From: Batillaria attramentaria
Taxonomy: Eukaryota; Mollusca; Gastropoda; Batillariidae
Assembly (NCBI GenBank): GCA_018292915.2
Contig: JACVVK020000012.1
Location: 3,656,001-3,720,000 of the forward strand
Length of the DNA: 64,000 bases
Reading direction: 5' to 3'
The translations under genes were made by a program, and so were the position numbers. Shown piece by piece: positions 10,408 through 22,330 of this stretch; position 1 is the first letter of the stretch, and each line of letters opens with the position of its first letter. The notes beneath the pieces are model-generated. The model saw only the letters and a list, made by a program, of their open reading frames with translations. It ran no database searches and was not told where the DNA came from.

Positions 10408-11415
10408 CTAGAGAGGCAGAAGCCTCCATGGCTCCCTTGTGACACAGGTCAAGGTCATTCACAAAAGTATGTTTGTAGAGCTCTTATCACTATCCAGTAT
10501 TATGCTAAGTGATGTGTCTGGCGCTCTCAGTTCCTGGCAATATTACAATTTTCCCCGAAACAGTTTGTACAGCCTTGACCTTTGGTCAAAGTCATTCAAA
10601 AGAGATCTCATCAATGTCTATCATCATGCCAAGTTTGATGCCTCTAGCATTTGTAGTTCCTCCGAAAACAGTAATGTTAAAATTCACAATAGACAGCTTT
10701 AATGACCTTGACCTTCAGTCAAGGTCATTCAGAAAGGTAGGTCTCATTGCTGTCTATCATCATGCCTCGTTTGGTGCCTCTACTGTTTGTTGTTTTCGAG
10801 AAAATGCCAAGGTTAAAGTTTCCAAAAAAAACGCTTGCATGACCTTGACCTTGACTAAAAGTCACTGAACACAGGTATGTCTGTAAAGGTGCTGCCAATG
10901 TCAATCATTGCACATAGTTTGATGCTTGACAGCTTCTGATTCTTCTAGATACTGAGAAAATGCAAATGTAAAATTTCTGAACAGTTTCAATGACCTTGAC
11001 CTTCAGTCAAGGTCATTTAAGATGGTATGTGTGCATAGGTCTTATCACGGTCTATCAGCATGCCAGGTTTGGCACCTCTGCTGTTCATTGTTTCTGAGAA
11101 AATGCCAATGTTAAGGTTTCACAAAACTATCTCGTACGGCCTTGACCTTGACAGAAGGTCACTGACTACATGTATATCTGTAAAGTTCTTATCAATGTCT
11201 ATCATCATGCAAAGTTTAAAACCTCTGGCATTTGTAGATTACGAGAAAATGCCAATGTAAAATTTTCAAACAGAGAGCTTTAGTGACCTTGACCTTGGGT
11301 CAAGGTCAATCAAAATGATATGTTTTGAAAGGTCTTGTGCTAGTCTATCAGCATGCCAAGTTTGGTGCCTCTACTGTTTGTAGATTCTGAGAAAATGACA
11401 ACGTTAAAGTTTTCT

Positions 11416-11458
<43 letters not shown>

Positions 11459-11518
11459 GACAGACAGACAGACGACGGAGGGTTAATACATAGACTCCCA
11501 TTGTTACACAAGGGAGCC
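10408..11518. mobile_element. Element with array of nuclear-receptor-like TGACCTTGA/TCAAGGTCA motifs
   Basis: The termini read CTAGAGAGGCAGAAGCC..GGCTCCCTTGTG and ..TTGTTACACAAGGGAGCC. The inverted GGCTCCCTTGTG/CACAAGGGAGCC pair marks the ends. Inside, a subrepeat of about 145 bp recurs (motif starts near 10703, 10840, 10991, 11140 and 11284). Each carries a palindrome of the form TGACCTTGACC..GTCAAGGTCA and the phrases TCTATCATCATGCCAAGTTT and GAGAAAATGCCAATGTTAA. A (CA)n(CAGA)n tract lies at 11420-11470. A related copy is present in the opposite orientation at 61207-62644. No coding capacity is evident. Confidence 0.8.
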
Positions 11519-12054
11519 AATAAAAAAATAAAATTCATCATACCACTGTAATTTTTCCTCTTCTCACTTGTTGGTTGGTTTGTTGGTTTAAATACTTTTA
11601 TCATTCCTTTTTATTATTATTATTTTGTTTTGTTGTCTCTGGATGGGGTTACTGGGTAAAGTCGATGTCTTCTTTCCATAAACAGGTACATATACGTACA
11701 TCAGTGGCAGTGGCCTGTCAGAGGGAAAGATGTGGGGTGTGTGAGAATGTGGCTGTACTGTGTAAGGAGTTTTGTGGAGGGCTGTGATCGTGTTGTCAAG
11801 TAGTGACTTCTTCTTGTCCTCCTGAGGAAGGACAGGGTCTTGTTTGGCGAAAGTGGTTCTGTGTAATTGTGCCGTTTGTAACACATTTTTTTCCGTGGCA
11901 AAATCATCACAACACTTACACGACACTATAACAGAGACTGTATAGATTTAGACTATATTTAGTCTCTCTGACTATAATACGTTAGCATAATTGATAACGA
12001 TATAGAGAAACAATACAAGGTAAATTCTAGAAGAAATGCAAGATCACAAGAACC
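11519..12054. other. No recognisable gene
   Basis: AT-rich sequence with no supported ORF or RNA gene. Confidence 0.4.
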
Positions 12055-12165
12055 CGCTTATAAGGTAGTTGGGCTCCTTACTCCTTCTATCTGAGCAACC
12101 CTTTTATAAGACAGCTCGTTTATAAGGAGTAAACAAGGAGGAACGGCCCCGTCCTACAAAGTTGT
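12055..12165. mobile_element. Second CGCTTATAAG-type MITE fragment
   Basis: CCCGCTTATAAGG, TTTTATAAGAC and CTCGTTTATAAGGAGTAAAC repeat the motifs of the 8676-8930 element. Only a short piece survives. Confidence 0.4.
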
Positions 12166-12306
12166 TTCTCCAAATTTCATTTTATTTTGTCTGTTTTGTT
12201 GTTATTGTTGCCGGTTCTCCCTTCTCCAAGTACTACCAATGACACTAGATCCTCTACGACCTCGACCGATTAGTCACGTGACTGGGGGTGGGGCCGGGTG
12301 GGGGGA

Positions 12307-12965
12307 GAGAGTGAGTGAGTGAGTGAGTTTTTTGGGCTTAAAGCCGCGCAAGCCACAAAGACTAATTCGCGGCTGAGTGTGCCTGCACTACATGAAAAAA
12401 ACAAAAATGTAACGTTGGACAAAGGATGCAAACTGGTCTACGGGGCAATATAAACCTAGGACATGCAGGAGACGCTGCACCTTCATGCTAATTTCTCAAA
12501 CTCCCGGTTACAAAAAAGCATAGAAAACAAATGACAATTACAACTAGGTAAAACAAAGATAAATACTAAGCGCATATACAGCAAATATTGCAACTTATCA
12601 TCTCCTAGGCGCAATAAACCAGTTCGCAGCATATGCCCAACATCACTTATTCCTAGCCACTGGTAGTGCAGACGTGAGTGAGGAGTTAAAAAGAAGAAAT
12701 ATAGATGAAAGGGCTGAACTTAGAAATCAGCTGAGAGAAGAGAGGAAGGACAGAGCGGCTAAATTCGGGAGGTTTTAAAGAAAAAGATACAGGTGAATGG
12801 GCTGGTGAGGGATAGACAGAGAGGTAGGAAGGAAAATTCCTTAGTTGCCAATGAAGACAACATGCCTGGGAGGCAGTTGGAGAACAGACCGCTCCAACAC
12901 GGAACCTCCCCGCCGTGAGGCGGTTTGGGAAAACAACGCACCAGAGAGGGGTGCGTTGTGAAGGT
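12307..12965 (+). repeat. GCCGCG-family dispersed repeat, longest uninterrupted copy
   Basis: Begins with (GTGA)n, then GGGCTTAAAGCCGCGCAAGCCACAAAGAC and CGCGGCTGAG. It runs through CCTTAGTTGCCAATGAAGAC to CTCCAACACGGAACCTCC near 12906 and perhaps beyond. The copy at 2829 follows the same order, which makes this the reference for the empty site of the hAT-like insertion. No coding potential was recognised. Confidence 0.65.
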
Positions 12966-13259
12966 CTTCAACATGACAGGTCTTCAGCAGCACCAGCAGG
13001 GCGCTGCGAACAAAGCCCGCCAGGCTGAAGACCAGGTGGGGGGAATCCAGTGAAGTCGGCCTTCAGAAACGACCCTCAGATGTCTCACTGGACCAAGGGT
13101 CAGCAGACACCCGCTTACTGACCTCCCCCCGGAGGAGATTTTAAGAGAGCAAAAGACAGGTGAATGGACCGAGGGAGGCAGAAATAAAGAGTGAAGAAAG
13201 AGCAAAAGGGGTAGGCAAGCTTGGCGAAATCAGCCCCGCCGCGTGAAGGCGAGCCCATG

Positions 13260-13440
13260 GGGCCGGGGGGAGAGAGAGAGAGAGAGAGACAATGACAATG
13301 ACACTTTATTTTTCAAGGATGTAAGATTAGGTACAGCGTCCTTTCTTCTATCTTGTCCTTGCTACATTCTACTACTACTACACACACACACACACACTCA
13401 CACACACACACACACACTCTCTCTCTCTCTCCCCCCCCCC
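13260..13440. repeat. Simple-repeat cluster at the LINE 3' end
   Basis: (GA)n at 13268-13289, then GACAATGACAATGACACTTT, (CA)n and (CT)n at 13380-13428, and a poly(C) run to about 13447. The CTTTATTTTTCAAGGATG phrase recurs at 21075-21095 beside another GA tract. On the minus strand this is the likely 3' terminus of the LINE and of a second truncated copy. Confidence 0.6.
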
Positions 13441-13767
13441 CCCCCCCAAATTAAGTGCAAGCGGAATAACATCAAATTGATGGTAAAAAGAAAAAGAAAA
13501 ACGTTATGAATAAGAGACGTATTAGTGCAGTCTCACACCTAGATACAGAATGGATACGACTCTATGGAGATCTATGACATTTAAGTCTAAGTATAAGCTG
13601 TACAGATCATCTGAGATTTAGTGGAACACTGATGCCAACCATTGAAGTGTTGATTTTGCAGTATTTACATATATGTACATTGTTATAAAAAGAATAATAA
13701 CAGAATTAAAAAAGTCAAAGAAAGATAAACAGAGAAATGAACGGCTTTTGGAGCAGAAGCAATGCAC

Positions 13768-15444
13768 TTATGTTAGGTTTTTTTTAAGGTAAGCGAGTAG
13801 CCGGGTCTTGAAAGTTCCGAGGGTAGGGGCTGACTTTATATGTTTTGGCAGTGCATTCCAATGTGTTGCGCCTGAGTACGACAGGGATGATTTAAATATA
13901 TCTATTTGCGGCTTTGGTACAAGTAGGTCATTCCTCAGTGTTCCGTATGGCTTGTGTGTTTGTTTGAATGAACGAGAAAGATAGGCCGGTGCTTCCGAGA
14001 GGGTGATTTTACGTATGAAGACTAATTTATTAAATAGTAGGTGTTTATTAAGGGGCAAAATCTCAAGTCGCTTGAGCTTTTCGTCCGTACTAATTGCATG
14101 CATGCTTTTTTCAGGAATTAATTTCACGGCCCTTCTATGAAGCGAGTTCAGTTTTTTAAGGTTGACCTCACTGCAACCATCCCACACAGAAGAGGCATAG
14201 TCAAGATGGGGCTGTATATGGGCACTATAGAAGAGTTTTCTAGTGTCCTCATCTGTAAAATATTTAATTTTGGACAATAAAAATAGGTTTTTTGAAAGTG
14301 TTTTACATATTTTATTGACATGAGCCTGCCAGCTGAGCTGGTCATCAATTGTAATGCCTAGCACACGCTGATCCCGAACTTGTTCAACATGATGGGAATT
14401 AAGGGATAACTGAAGAGGAGGTGGGTTCATCTGGTGTTTTTGTCTTGTCGTGATAAGCATACATTTGGTTTTTGAGGGATTAGGAATCATGCAGTTACTA
14501 TTACACCACTGAGCAACTTCATTAAGACTCTGTTGCAGTGACTTATTTATAGATGACACATCAGGAGCTGAAATGTCGAGTGTTCCGTCATCAGCGAAAA
14601 GACTACATGTTACTTGTGGATTAGATATATTTAATGGTAGGTCATTTATAAAAACAGAGAAAAGGAGTGGACCAAGGATAGATCCTTGGGGCACACCGTG
14701 CTGTATCACCCCCTCGGAAGAACTTTTCCCATTGATATAAACATACTGGGTTCGTGTATCAAGATAGGAAGTAAAGAAAGCAAGGCTGTGAGCACTAAGA
14801 CGATACGCGGTAAGTTTTTGAAGTAGAAGCCGATGGTTCACGAGGTCAAAAGCTTTGGTCAGGTCCAAGAAGACCGCACCTGTCATTTCACAGTTATTCA
14901 TCGCATTAAGCCATCTGTCGACTAGATGCGTAAGTGCCGTGTGGCAGGAGTGCCGGGGGCGAAAACCCGATTGAAGAGGGTGGATGAGTTCGTGTTTGTT
15001 TAGGAAGCTCTGCAAGTGCTTGTGAATGTGTTTTTCAATTGGTTTGGACAGAGTTGGTAGAAGGGAAATGGGTCTGAACTTGTTTGGATCTGTTAAGTTT
15101 TTGGTTTTAGGAAGAGGCACGATTTTAGCTTTTTTAAGGTCAGACGGAAAAATACTTTGTTGAATACACAGGTTGTAAACATACGTCACGGACTCGACAA
15201 TGTAGGGCAAGGCTAACTTTAGGACAGTACTGCTGATTCCGTCATGGCCGGATGATCGTTTATTTTTCATTGAGGATATAGATTTACCGACCTCGTGAAC
15301 CGTTAAAAGGGGAATATCAAACGATACTCCGGGAGGCAGCTTGTCGTCACAGAAAGAAACTAATTTTTTCTGATATAGAGGGACTATGGGTTGAATTGTG
15401 TAGCAGTGAACTGGCAGCTGAGAGAAAATGGTTATTGAACTCAT
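13768..15444 (-). pseudogene. LINE ORF2, reverse transcriptase segment
   Basis: 558 codons in a frame offset from the endonuclease segment. The first 30 or so residues are the out-of-frame reading of the endonuclease tail. Genuine RT sequence starts near SFCDDKLPPG. RT motifs run in order through fingers, palm and thumb, and a short C-terminal domain follows. No further stop or frameshift was seen. Confidence 0.87.
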
Positions 15445-16588
15445 CAGCCGTAATAGAAGTGCACTGCGGAGTTTGCTTGGGTTTTGTGAACGCGTTTAGC
15501 GCGCGCCATACGGACATGATATCCTTTTTACCGTCCATAAGACGATGGAAGTGGGCCTTTTGCGCTTGTCTCACCAGATATTTCACGCGATTTCTTTGCT
15601 TCCGGTAAGCGACAAAATCTTTGTTTCTTTTTAGCTCGACTCTCAGAGACATAGCAGCTTTAATATCTTTGTTGAGCCACGCTGGCAACTGAACATTCTT
15701 CACTCGTTTTTCACGAAAGGGGGCGTGCCTGTCGAGAACACTGAGGAATAACCTGTACCATTCTGACAAAGCTTCCGTGGGATCGTTGTAGTTGTAAACG
15801 GAAGTAAATGATATTTTACTGAGGTCAAACAGAAATGCGTCTTTATCAAAGTGTTTCAACGATCTGTACTTTATTGATGTATGGCTATGTTTTTTGAAAG
15901 ATTTATCGGTTTTCAAGGCCCAGCTACAACACACGGGGTAGTGGTCGCTTATTCCTACTTTGGGAACGTTCGTACCTATCACTCTTGTTTTATTGGTCGT
16001 ATAAATATGGTCTATTAGGGTGGAGGACGATGGTGATACCCGCGTTGGTTCATGGATGAGCTGTTTCAGACCAAAAGGTGATAAAGTACACTCCCAAGAT
16101 GGGTTATTCAAAAGCATATTGATGTTCAGATCTCCTAAAATAAGGATTTCCGATGAACTCATCTTGGCTTTGTCCAACATTTGTGTAAATTCATCATACC
16201 ACGGAAAGGTGGATGAAGGATTCCTGTATATAAAACATACTAATAATGGTGCAGATTGGTTTGCCTTTACCTCAACCCAGACACTTTCCACATAACTGGA
16301 CTCGAGATCTTTGCGCCTTCGAGTGACATGACTGATGGAGTTATGAATGTAGACAGTAATGCCGGTATGGCCAGGCTGTTCAGCATCGCGGCGAATGACA
16401 GAAAATTCTTGAATGGAAATTGAGTTGTCATCAATACGATCGTTAAGTCGGGATTCTGTGACACCGAACATGTGGAAAGGACTGGGCTGAGTCAAAAGCA
16501 TACACAGATCAGGAATCTTATTGAGTAAATGATAAATATTCAAGTGACCAATGTGTAGATGATTGGTATTAAGACCTGAAAAAGACAT
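15347..16588 (-). pseudogene. LINE ORF2, APE endonuclease segment
   Basis: 413 codons from a Met at 16588. The region upstream of the first conserved endonuclease block (IGHLNIYHLLNK) is only about a dozen residues, which supports this Met as the natural ORF2 start. It nicks target DNA for target-primed reverse transcription. The frame closes at 15347, just past the connecting region, because of the frameshift noted for the whole element. Confidence 0.85.
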
Positions 16589-17037
16589 TGTATTTACAGA
16601 TAGGTGTTAGAATATGACAGAATGTAATTTAGGTATAACCAACAACAGAAAAACCAAAAGACACAAGTAATGATGAGAATACACAAAGACGAACTACTAT
16701 TTCAAGGCAAGTTGGATAAATGCAACTACAGCAACAATCAGTAACTAAGAGAAAATATATATAAAAAGAGTCAGCAGAAGAAATACGTGATACTCAGCAG
16801 TGAAGCGCACCCAGCAGTCACCTTTGTTAATCAACTGCTAGAAACACTCGCCAGTTGGGATACCAAAGAAACTAGGTCACCACTGCGCCAGTCACCAAGT
16901 AAAGAGCGAACGTAAGTGCATCAATACGTCACGCATACACAATATCCAATGTTCGTGATAAAAATCACAATGAACTCCTGTAGAGCAAACACCTTACACG
17001 TCACAACACAGCGCACTGAAAAAGTTGATTGATCACA

Positions 17038-17337
17038 TTACCAGACTCTAGCAGGACTCTGGAACTGCATCACGTGCTCCATGTGCCCCCAGGGTTGGGG
17101 AAACGGGTGGTAAGCGGGTGCAGCTGGGTGATATTGTGAGTATGGCTGCATCACTGGATTATAATGTTGGGGCACATAGTGTTGAGTGTTTTGTGCCGGG
17201 TACTGAGGCAGCACGTTGTGGGTCGGTTGATGCCAGGTAGGTAGCACTGGTGGCTGCGGAGTTGCAACAGAAGCGTTAGACTGAGTCTGGGTGCCGCCCT
17301 CCTCCCTGTACAAATCCTCCCTCCCAAAACAATACAC
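17038..17337 (-). CDS. Gln/Pro/Tyr/His-rich ORF upstream of LINE ORF2 (possible ORF1 remnant)
   Basis: A 99-codon frame rich in Q, P, Y and H (for example HYVPQHYNPVMQPYSQYHP). It ends 450 bp upstream of the LINE ORF2 start and in the same orientation, where a LINE ORF1 would be expected. I do not recognise a domain. It has no CCHC knuckle, so it would be only the tail of ORF1. It could equally be an unrelated low-complexity frame. Confidence 0.25.
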   Translation of the reverse strand: MYCFGREDLYREEGGTQTQSNASVATPQPPVLPTWHQPTHNVLPQYPAQNTQHYVPQHYNPVMQPYSQYHPAAPAYHPFPQPWGHMEHVMQFQSPARVW

Positions 17338-17339
17338 TA

Positions 17340-18240
17340 GCTAAATAATCAGAAGACACAAAAGAGCTTTATTGTAAACAGTCCCATGCACTTTGACATG
17401 CCAACAGGTCAATAGTAAGCTAGACACATTGCTATGCTTGGCTTGTGGGGTACTTCCTCATGTATATATTCATTATGCATAATACTCCATAATGTAGGCG
17501 ACACACTGGCTAAGTTTTTTTTCAGATTCTGATATTAAAAATTGCAATCAACACTCTTTCCAAAGACAGAAAACCCTAGTGAGACATAGATAAGACAAAA
17601 GATGTGACAGCAGTATTGGTTGTACAACATACCCCATAATGATGTTCTCCTTTGTGTGTGTGTGTGTGTGCCAGTGTGTGTCTCCGTCCGTGATAAACAA
17701 ACAGTATTTTCTCCAGATAAGCAAGCATCAGAAGCACCAATGCCAAAGAAAACGTAGCAAGAAAAGTGGGACGAAGGGGACGACTATGGTCATAAAAAGA
17801 ATGCCACAACCGGCTGAACCATTCACTGAAGACGGGCCAAGCAAGATTGAGTGGAGCTACACCACATAGAGCTGGATGCTGACAATCTTCAAGAAAAATT
17901 CTTCCAGGCGGCTGTTGTAGTAGTGCAGACGAGCCTCACATTATGACCAGGTCAGTCTAAAATGGCAAGACTGCGCGTCAAACTGGTAACAACCGAACGT
18001 AACCAACCAACAAACAAAATGCAAGTAAAAATAGCGGGAAACAATCAGGCCTGAATTGCAGCTGGCAAGAACAGCAGTGATCTCCCCTCTTTCTGGTTTT
18101 TGCGTTGCACCTTCCCAGGCGTCGCCTGTCAGAAAATAAATAAACAAATGAATAAAACAAAACCAGCGTACTGTAATCTACTTTTAACAGTGAATTTACA
18201 GTAATTTTCTTTCAAAGAAGACACAGTGCGTGAAATGTGT
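17340..18240. other. No recognisable gene
   Basis: A minus-strand AATAAA lies at about 17369-17374 (CTTTATTG on plus). A short (TG)n is present at 17655-17670. No supported coding or RNA feature was found. Confidence 0.4.
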
Positions 18241-18971
18241 ATGGAGCGCGCGTCAAAATATTCCGCCATTGAACTTTTCTAAACTGTCCATGTCCATGGC
18301 GGCTGATGACAGATGTGTGTGTGTGTGTGTGCGAGCTGCACGAGTGATCTGAAAGGACTGAAGCTTACTTATATCTGAATGTGAAACCCCAAACAACCAT
18401 AACTCATCTTTAAAAAAAACAAAAAAACTTGAAAACCCCACGAAATAACTTTCACTACAAAACGACAGTTTGAAAAAATGGCGGAACCTCTCACCTAGAA
18501 GTCTGCACTTGGAATGTCCTGACACCGACAAAAATCGCCCACTGAGCCATTTTCATGTGTGAAACGATGCTCGTCTGCAGCGCACGCGTTCCTCAGAAGT
18601 AAATAAGTCATGGAACTTTTACGCGGCATGCTTTTTGCTGGCACAGAATTCGCATCATTTCTGGCCTAGCGTTTGGCCGCATCTTTCTTTACCGGCCGTC
18701 ACCGGGTACCGTTATGTCGGACCACGTGATCAATGCGGACGTCACATTTCCCGCGTAACGCGGCATGCGTAGGCTCACGAGCATAATTAGTATGGCAGCC
18801 CCGGTATCTCAGTGGATCTCTGAAGCCACTCGCATTTCAAGCGGCAATTATTATGCTCTCTCTCTCTCTCTCTCAGAAAAAAAGTATTACTGCAAAGAAT
18901 GGAAGACAGACATGCGCGCCTGCCTCTTGTTAATGCTTGAAAACTCAAGTCCCCCCCCCCTCTGTCTCTGT

Positions 18972-19011
<40 letters not shown>

Positions 19012-19014
19012 CAC

Positions 19015-19061
<47 letters not shown>

Positions 19062-19640
19062 TGAGCGCGCGTGCACGTGTGCGGTACCGTGTGTTCGTTA
19101 AACTCGACATGACGTATCGGCCTGCCTCACTGGTTGAATCTCAAGGTTGCTCGCCGACCAACGTGTGCGACCAAAATAACTGATTTGATCAACGGACACG
19201 TCCGTCAACCTTCCCTGGTCAGTTTCCAAGCATTTCCTTAATAACAAAACGAAGGACACTAAAAGTGTCCTTGAAGGCGTGCACAGAAAACTGTCTATTG
19301 AAATCGATCTGTCAGTGCAAACGAGGGCCCTTCCCTCAGTGTGGCAACAACCTTCACTTACTGTAATCTATCGCCAAACCTGTCAGCCGCGGGCGATTTG
19401 GTCGAACGCTGCCAGCGTTGATCTGGTGAAGGGATTACCGCGGGCAGGTGTCCCTGCCCATTCGTCACGGTCTGGTGACCACTCGATGTCCAATCAAGCG
19501 TGAAATCGAAACTGGTGTAGGCGCAAGGGCGGCGGTCATACCAGCTTCTACTTCTCATTATTTGTAAGCAAATACTATAGGTAAAGCGCAAATGGTCAAT
19601 ACCGTATGGTTTTGTCGGCAGGACTGATATGTGACGTTTT
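18241..19640. other. Microsatellite-rich stretch, no gene
   Basis: (TG)n at 18975-19010 and 19017-19058, separated by CCACGG; (CT)n at 18854-18875; poly(C) at 18951-18960. No supported coding sequence. Confidence 0.5.
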
Positions 19641-19649
19641 GTTCTGTTA

Positions 19650-19721
19650 GCAAAACTAATAATAATAATAATGAATAGTACTTGTTTAGCGCTTAATCTC
19701 CCACGAAAGCAACTCATAGCG

Positions 19722-19782
<61 letters not shown>

Positions 19783-20069
19783 CACTACCCGGCCTGATGC
19801 AGATGAACAATTGCAGTCAAAGGCATTGAAACAATGGCAGACTACTCATAAGTGTGGAAGGCCTGACGGAAGAGATGGGTTTTCAGGTTCGATTTGAACT
19901 GGGACAGTGTGGGAAGGTTACGAAGTTCAACTGGCAGCGAGTTCCAAACATTAGGGGCGAGGAAACTGAAGGAGCGTTCGCCTGCGGTTTTCATGTTGCG
20001 CTTGGGGACTTTAAGGCGCTTTTCATCGGGGGAACGAAGTGTGCGAGATGGGTGGTAAGCGCACAGCAC
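19650..20069 (-). mobile_element. 5'-truncated LINE: RT C-terminal tail with (AAT)n 3' end
   Basis: The minus strand 20069-19842 reads RSPDEKRLKVPKRNMKTAGE, then RSFSFLAPNVWNSLPVELRN and TLSQFKSNLKTHLF. This is the conserved post-RT tail of Jockey/CR1-like LINEs, ending in a stop. The 3' untranslated part includes a (TG)n tract (plus-strand CA at 19726-19780) and ends in GCGCTAAACAAG..(ATT)n at about 19,660. Everything upstream of the tail is missing, as expected for a 5' truncation during insertion. Confidence 0.8.
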
Positions 20070-20454
20070 GGCATACAGATACGGAGGATATACTATACAA
20101 GCTCTTGAAGCAACGTCCGCCAGTTTTCCGCAAAACCGTTGAGGCTGGTGTCACACGGGTGTGCTTTTTAGTCCGAACAAACGACGAACATGGTGTTTTT
20201 CCGTCTTTCTCGTTTGACAGTTCGCTACAACCTGCCTTTCTCCTACAGCACCCGGCACACGCTGCGAGCCTCTGGATGTTCGATATACTGTACAAAGAAG
20301 TGAAACGTGTTTATAACTTAAACTGGATAGATTTTTTAAAATATAAATTTACATCTTGTTTTTCTTGTCTTTATTTTTATTTCAATCTGGCGGAGAAGGA
20401 CCTTGAAAGGGATAATACAGGGACCTTCAAATGAATAATAAAGTGTTTAAAAAT

Positions 20455-20526
20455 ATATGAATTAGCCGCGAAATAGTCTTTGTTGCTTGCGCGGCGTTCA
20501 GCCCTAAATAACTAACGAACTAACTC
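20455..20526 (-). repeat. GCCGCG-family dispersed repeat, reverse copy
   Basis: TTAGCCGCGAAATAGTCTTT..TTGCGCGGCGTTCAGCCCTAAATAACTAACG is the reverse complement of the family core and its GTTA-repeat start. Only about 70 bp are present. Confidence 0.75.
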
Positions 20527-20529
20527 TCA

Positions 20530-21050
20530 CGCTAGTCGAACAGCTTTTCTGTTGACACGCTACCAGCGTGCACTGAGCGGACTGCACCCGAGGCCCGGCG
20601 AGGCTGAACAATACACAAAGCAGTTTTCCTTCAGAAAAAAAAGCAGGATTGGCGACTCTTGTCAGAATTCGCCAACTATAAATGCTTTCTCGTCGTAACT
20701 CGCTGTCTCAAGGGGACACCTTCAAACTACCACGTTACACCCCGTGATGTATCACCAAGCACACTGCTTGCGTCCCTCAGCTCGCCCCGGCAAAGGGCAA
20801 ATGGCGCGTAGAGTATTAAACGTTGTTCACACGCGGTTACACCTACCAACTCGTAGTAAATCTTCTCGATCGCTTCTTGAGCGTCTGCACATTGGCACCT
20901 GTTCGGCAATCTGCACAAAGGAGATGTGCTGTAACCTATGTTTCCAAGATCTTTGCTGTAACTTCACCACGCAACTCAGTCGTGGAAACTGACTCATGTA
21001 ATACCTTTCAATGTCACCCACGCTCTACCCCCCTCCCCCCCCCCCGCCCC
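20530..21050. other. No recognisable gene
   Basis: No coding homology was found. Poly(C) runs lie at about 21028-21052. Confidence 0.35.
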
Positions 21051-21054
21051 CCTC

Positions 21055-21180
21055 CCTTAGAGAGAGAGACTGAAACTAATTTTTTTCAAGGATGAGATAA
21101 CAGACGCACAGGTCTCTCTTACCATCTGTCCTTGCTACGCTAACTGTCATCACTGTCAACACACACACACATACACTGAC
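21055..21180 (-). repeat. Fragment of the LINE-type 3' end
   Basis: GAGAGAGAGACTGAAAC, TTTTTTTCAAGGATGAGAT, GTCCTTGCTACG and (CA)n follow the order of 13268-13400 (GAGAGAGAC, TTTATTTTTCAAGGATG, GTCCTTGCTACA, CA repeat). This suggests a short 3' piece of the same retrotransposon family. Confidence 0.5.
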
Positions 21181-21401
21181 ACACATAACCATGCGCGGCG
21201 CGCGCGCGCAAGAGAGAGAGAGAGTTGATTGATCCTGCATGATTTCAGCTCTTGTCACATTCTCACGCTTCTCAGTTTTTGTACGAGTAAAAGTGATCTA
21301 CTAACACCAGTGTTTCCGGCTTTTCTGAAAGCGCAAAACACACTCAACTGACGGAATGAAAAGTGCTGTGCACACTTGTGGCGATTTTTGTGAAGGGGAT
21401 A

Positions 21402-21442
21402 GTGGAGGGGGGGGGGGGGGGGGGGGGGGGGCGGGGGGGGGG
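21402..21442. repeat. Poly(G) tract of about 38 bp
   Basis: Nearly uninterrupted G (one C). It is followed by GGGGTGGGGGTGGGGGTGGG near 21514-21533. Both have quadruplex-forming potential on the plus strand. Confidence 0.8.
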
Positions 21443-22330
21443 AGCAGAGTAAAGGGGAGAAACTTAGGGGAGCGGCGAGGTGTGTGTGAGTGGGCCGGGA
21501 CTAGTGAGGAGGGGTGGGGGTGGGGGTGGGGGGTTCGCAATTAACACTTAGCATTTACTGAATGCAAGATCGTCCGACGAGTATTTGATCCATTACACAA
21601 ACCACCCACTGGGCTTCTCAGTTGTCATACGCTTTTCGCCTTTTGGCGTGGGCTAAGATTAGAGGCCGCCCATCTTCGCTCTCCTGCGACCGACATCCTG
21701 AGTTGGCGTTCCTCGCTCATGTTACAGTGGGGAGGTGTGCTGATAGTAAGGGCCCAAGGATAGCAGAACGCTGACTCCAATCAACCAGTCATCACATCTG
21801 TCTCATAATGCCCGGACGAACGAACTTTCACATCAGTCGTTTCTCAGTAATCGTTGTCTCCGGCAGGAATCTTACTCTGCGTTCAGTTCGTTCATGAATT
21901 AGTACGGGTCAGGAAGTTTTTGTTTGTTTGTTTCTTTCTTTCTTTGTAAGCCTCAGTTGCATGTAGGATGCCTCAGACTTGTTTTTTTGGTTTTTTTTTT
22001 TGGGGGGTTTATTTTGTTTAGTTTTGTTTTGTTTTGTCGAGCATCCTCTCTTCATTGGCTCCTTTTTTCCAACAGTACTTACTTCATGAACACGGATCAG
22101 GAAGTTTGTTCATCCCTCCGCTGGTTTGATAATCCTGATAATCCTGTGTTTCGAGTGGTGGAGAAATTCCCTTAATCCAACTGTCAAATATTTGCCTGAC
22201 CTATCAGTAGTCTTTGTTGTCGCAAGTTTCGAGCGTGTCTTTATCAGAGACGTGAAGAGATGTCCCCAGGCCCTAGGGACTGAAAACCTCTTGTGGCTGA
22301 TCAAACAAGAAAAATATCTCGCGGCATTCT

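Larger units (their letters stand above)
13768..16588 (-). mobile_element. APE-type LINE, endonuclease plus reverse transcriptase, one frameshift
   Basis: Non-LTR retrotransposon ORF2 read on the minus strand. The endonuclease part (16588-15347) has VTESRL, GITVYIHN, IYRNPSS, ILGDLNIN, LIDHIYTT and GISDHYPV, which covers the catalytic positions of the APE family. The reverse transcriptase part (15444-13768) has FRPRHSCHTAL, VFLDLTKAFD, HGVPQGSILGPLLF and SLFADDGTLD (the DD of motif C). The C-terminal WNALPKHIKSAPTLGTFKTR is the usual post-RT tail. The two parts lie in different frames and overlap by about 98 bp. A single indel near 15345-15370, beside an A/T homopolymer, would account for the break, so the copy is a recent pseudogene or the assembly has an error. 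The YADD variant FADD and layout suit the Jockey/CR1 assemblage. The 3' end probably lies at about 13,285. Confidence 0.9.
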
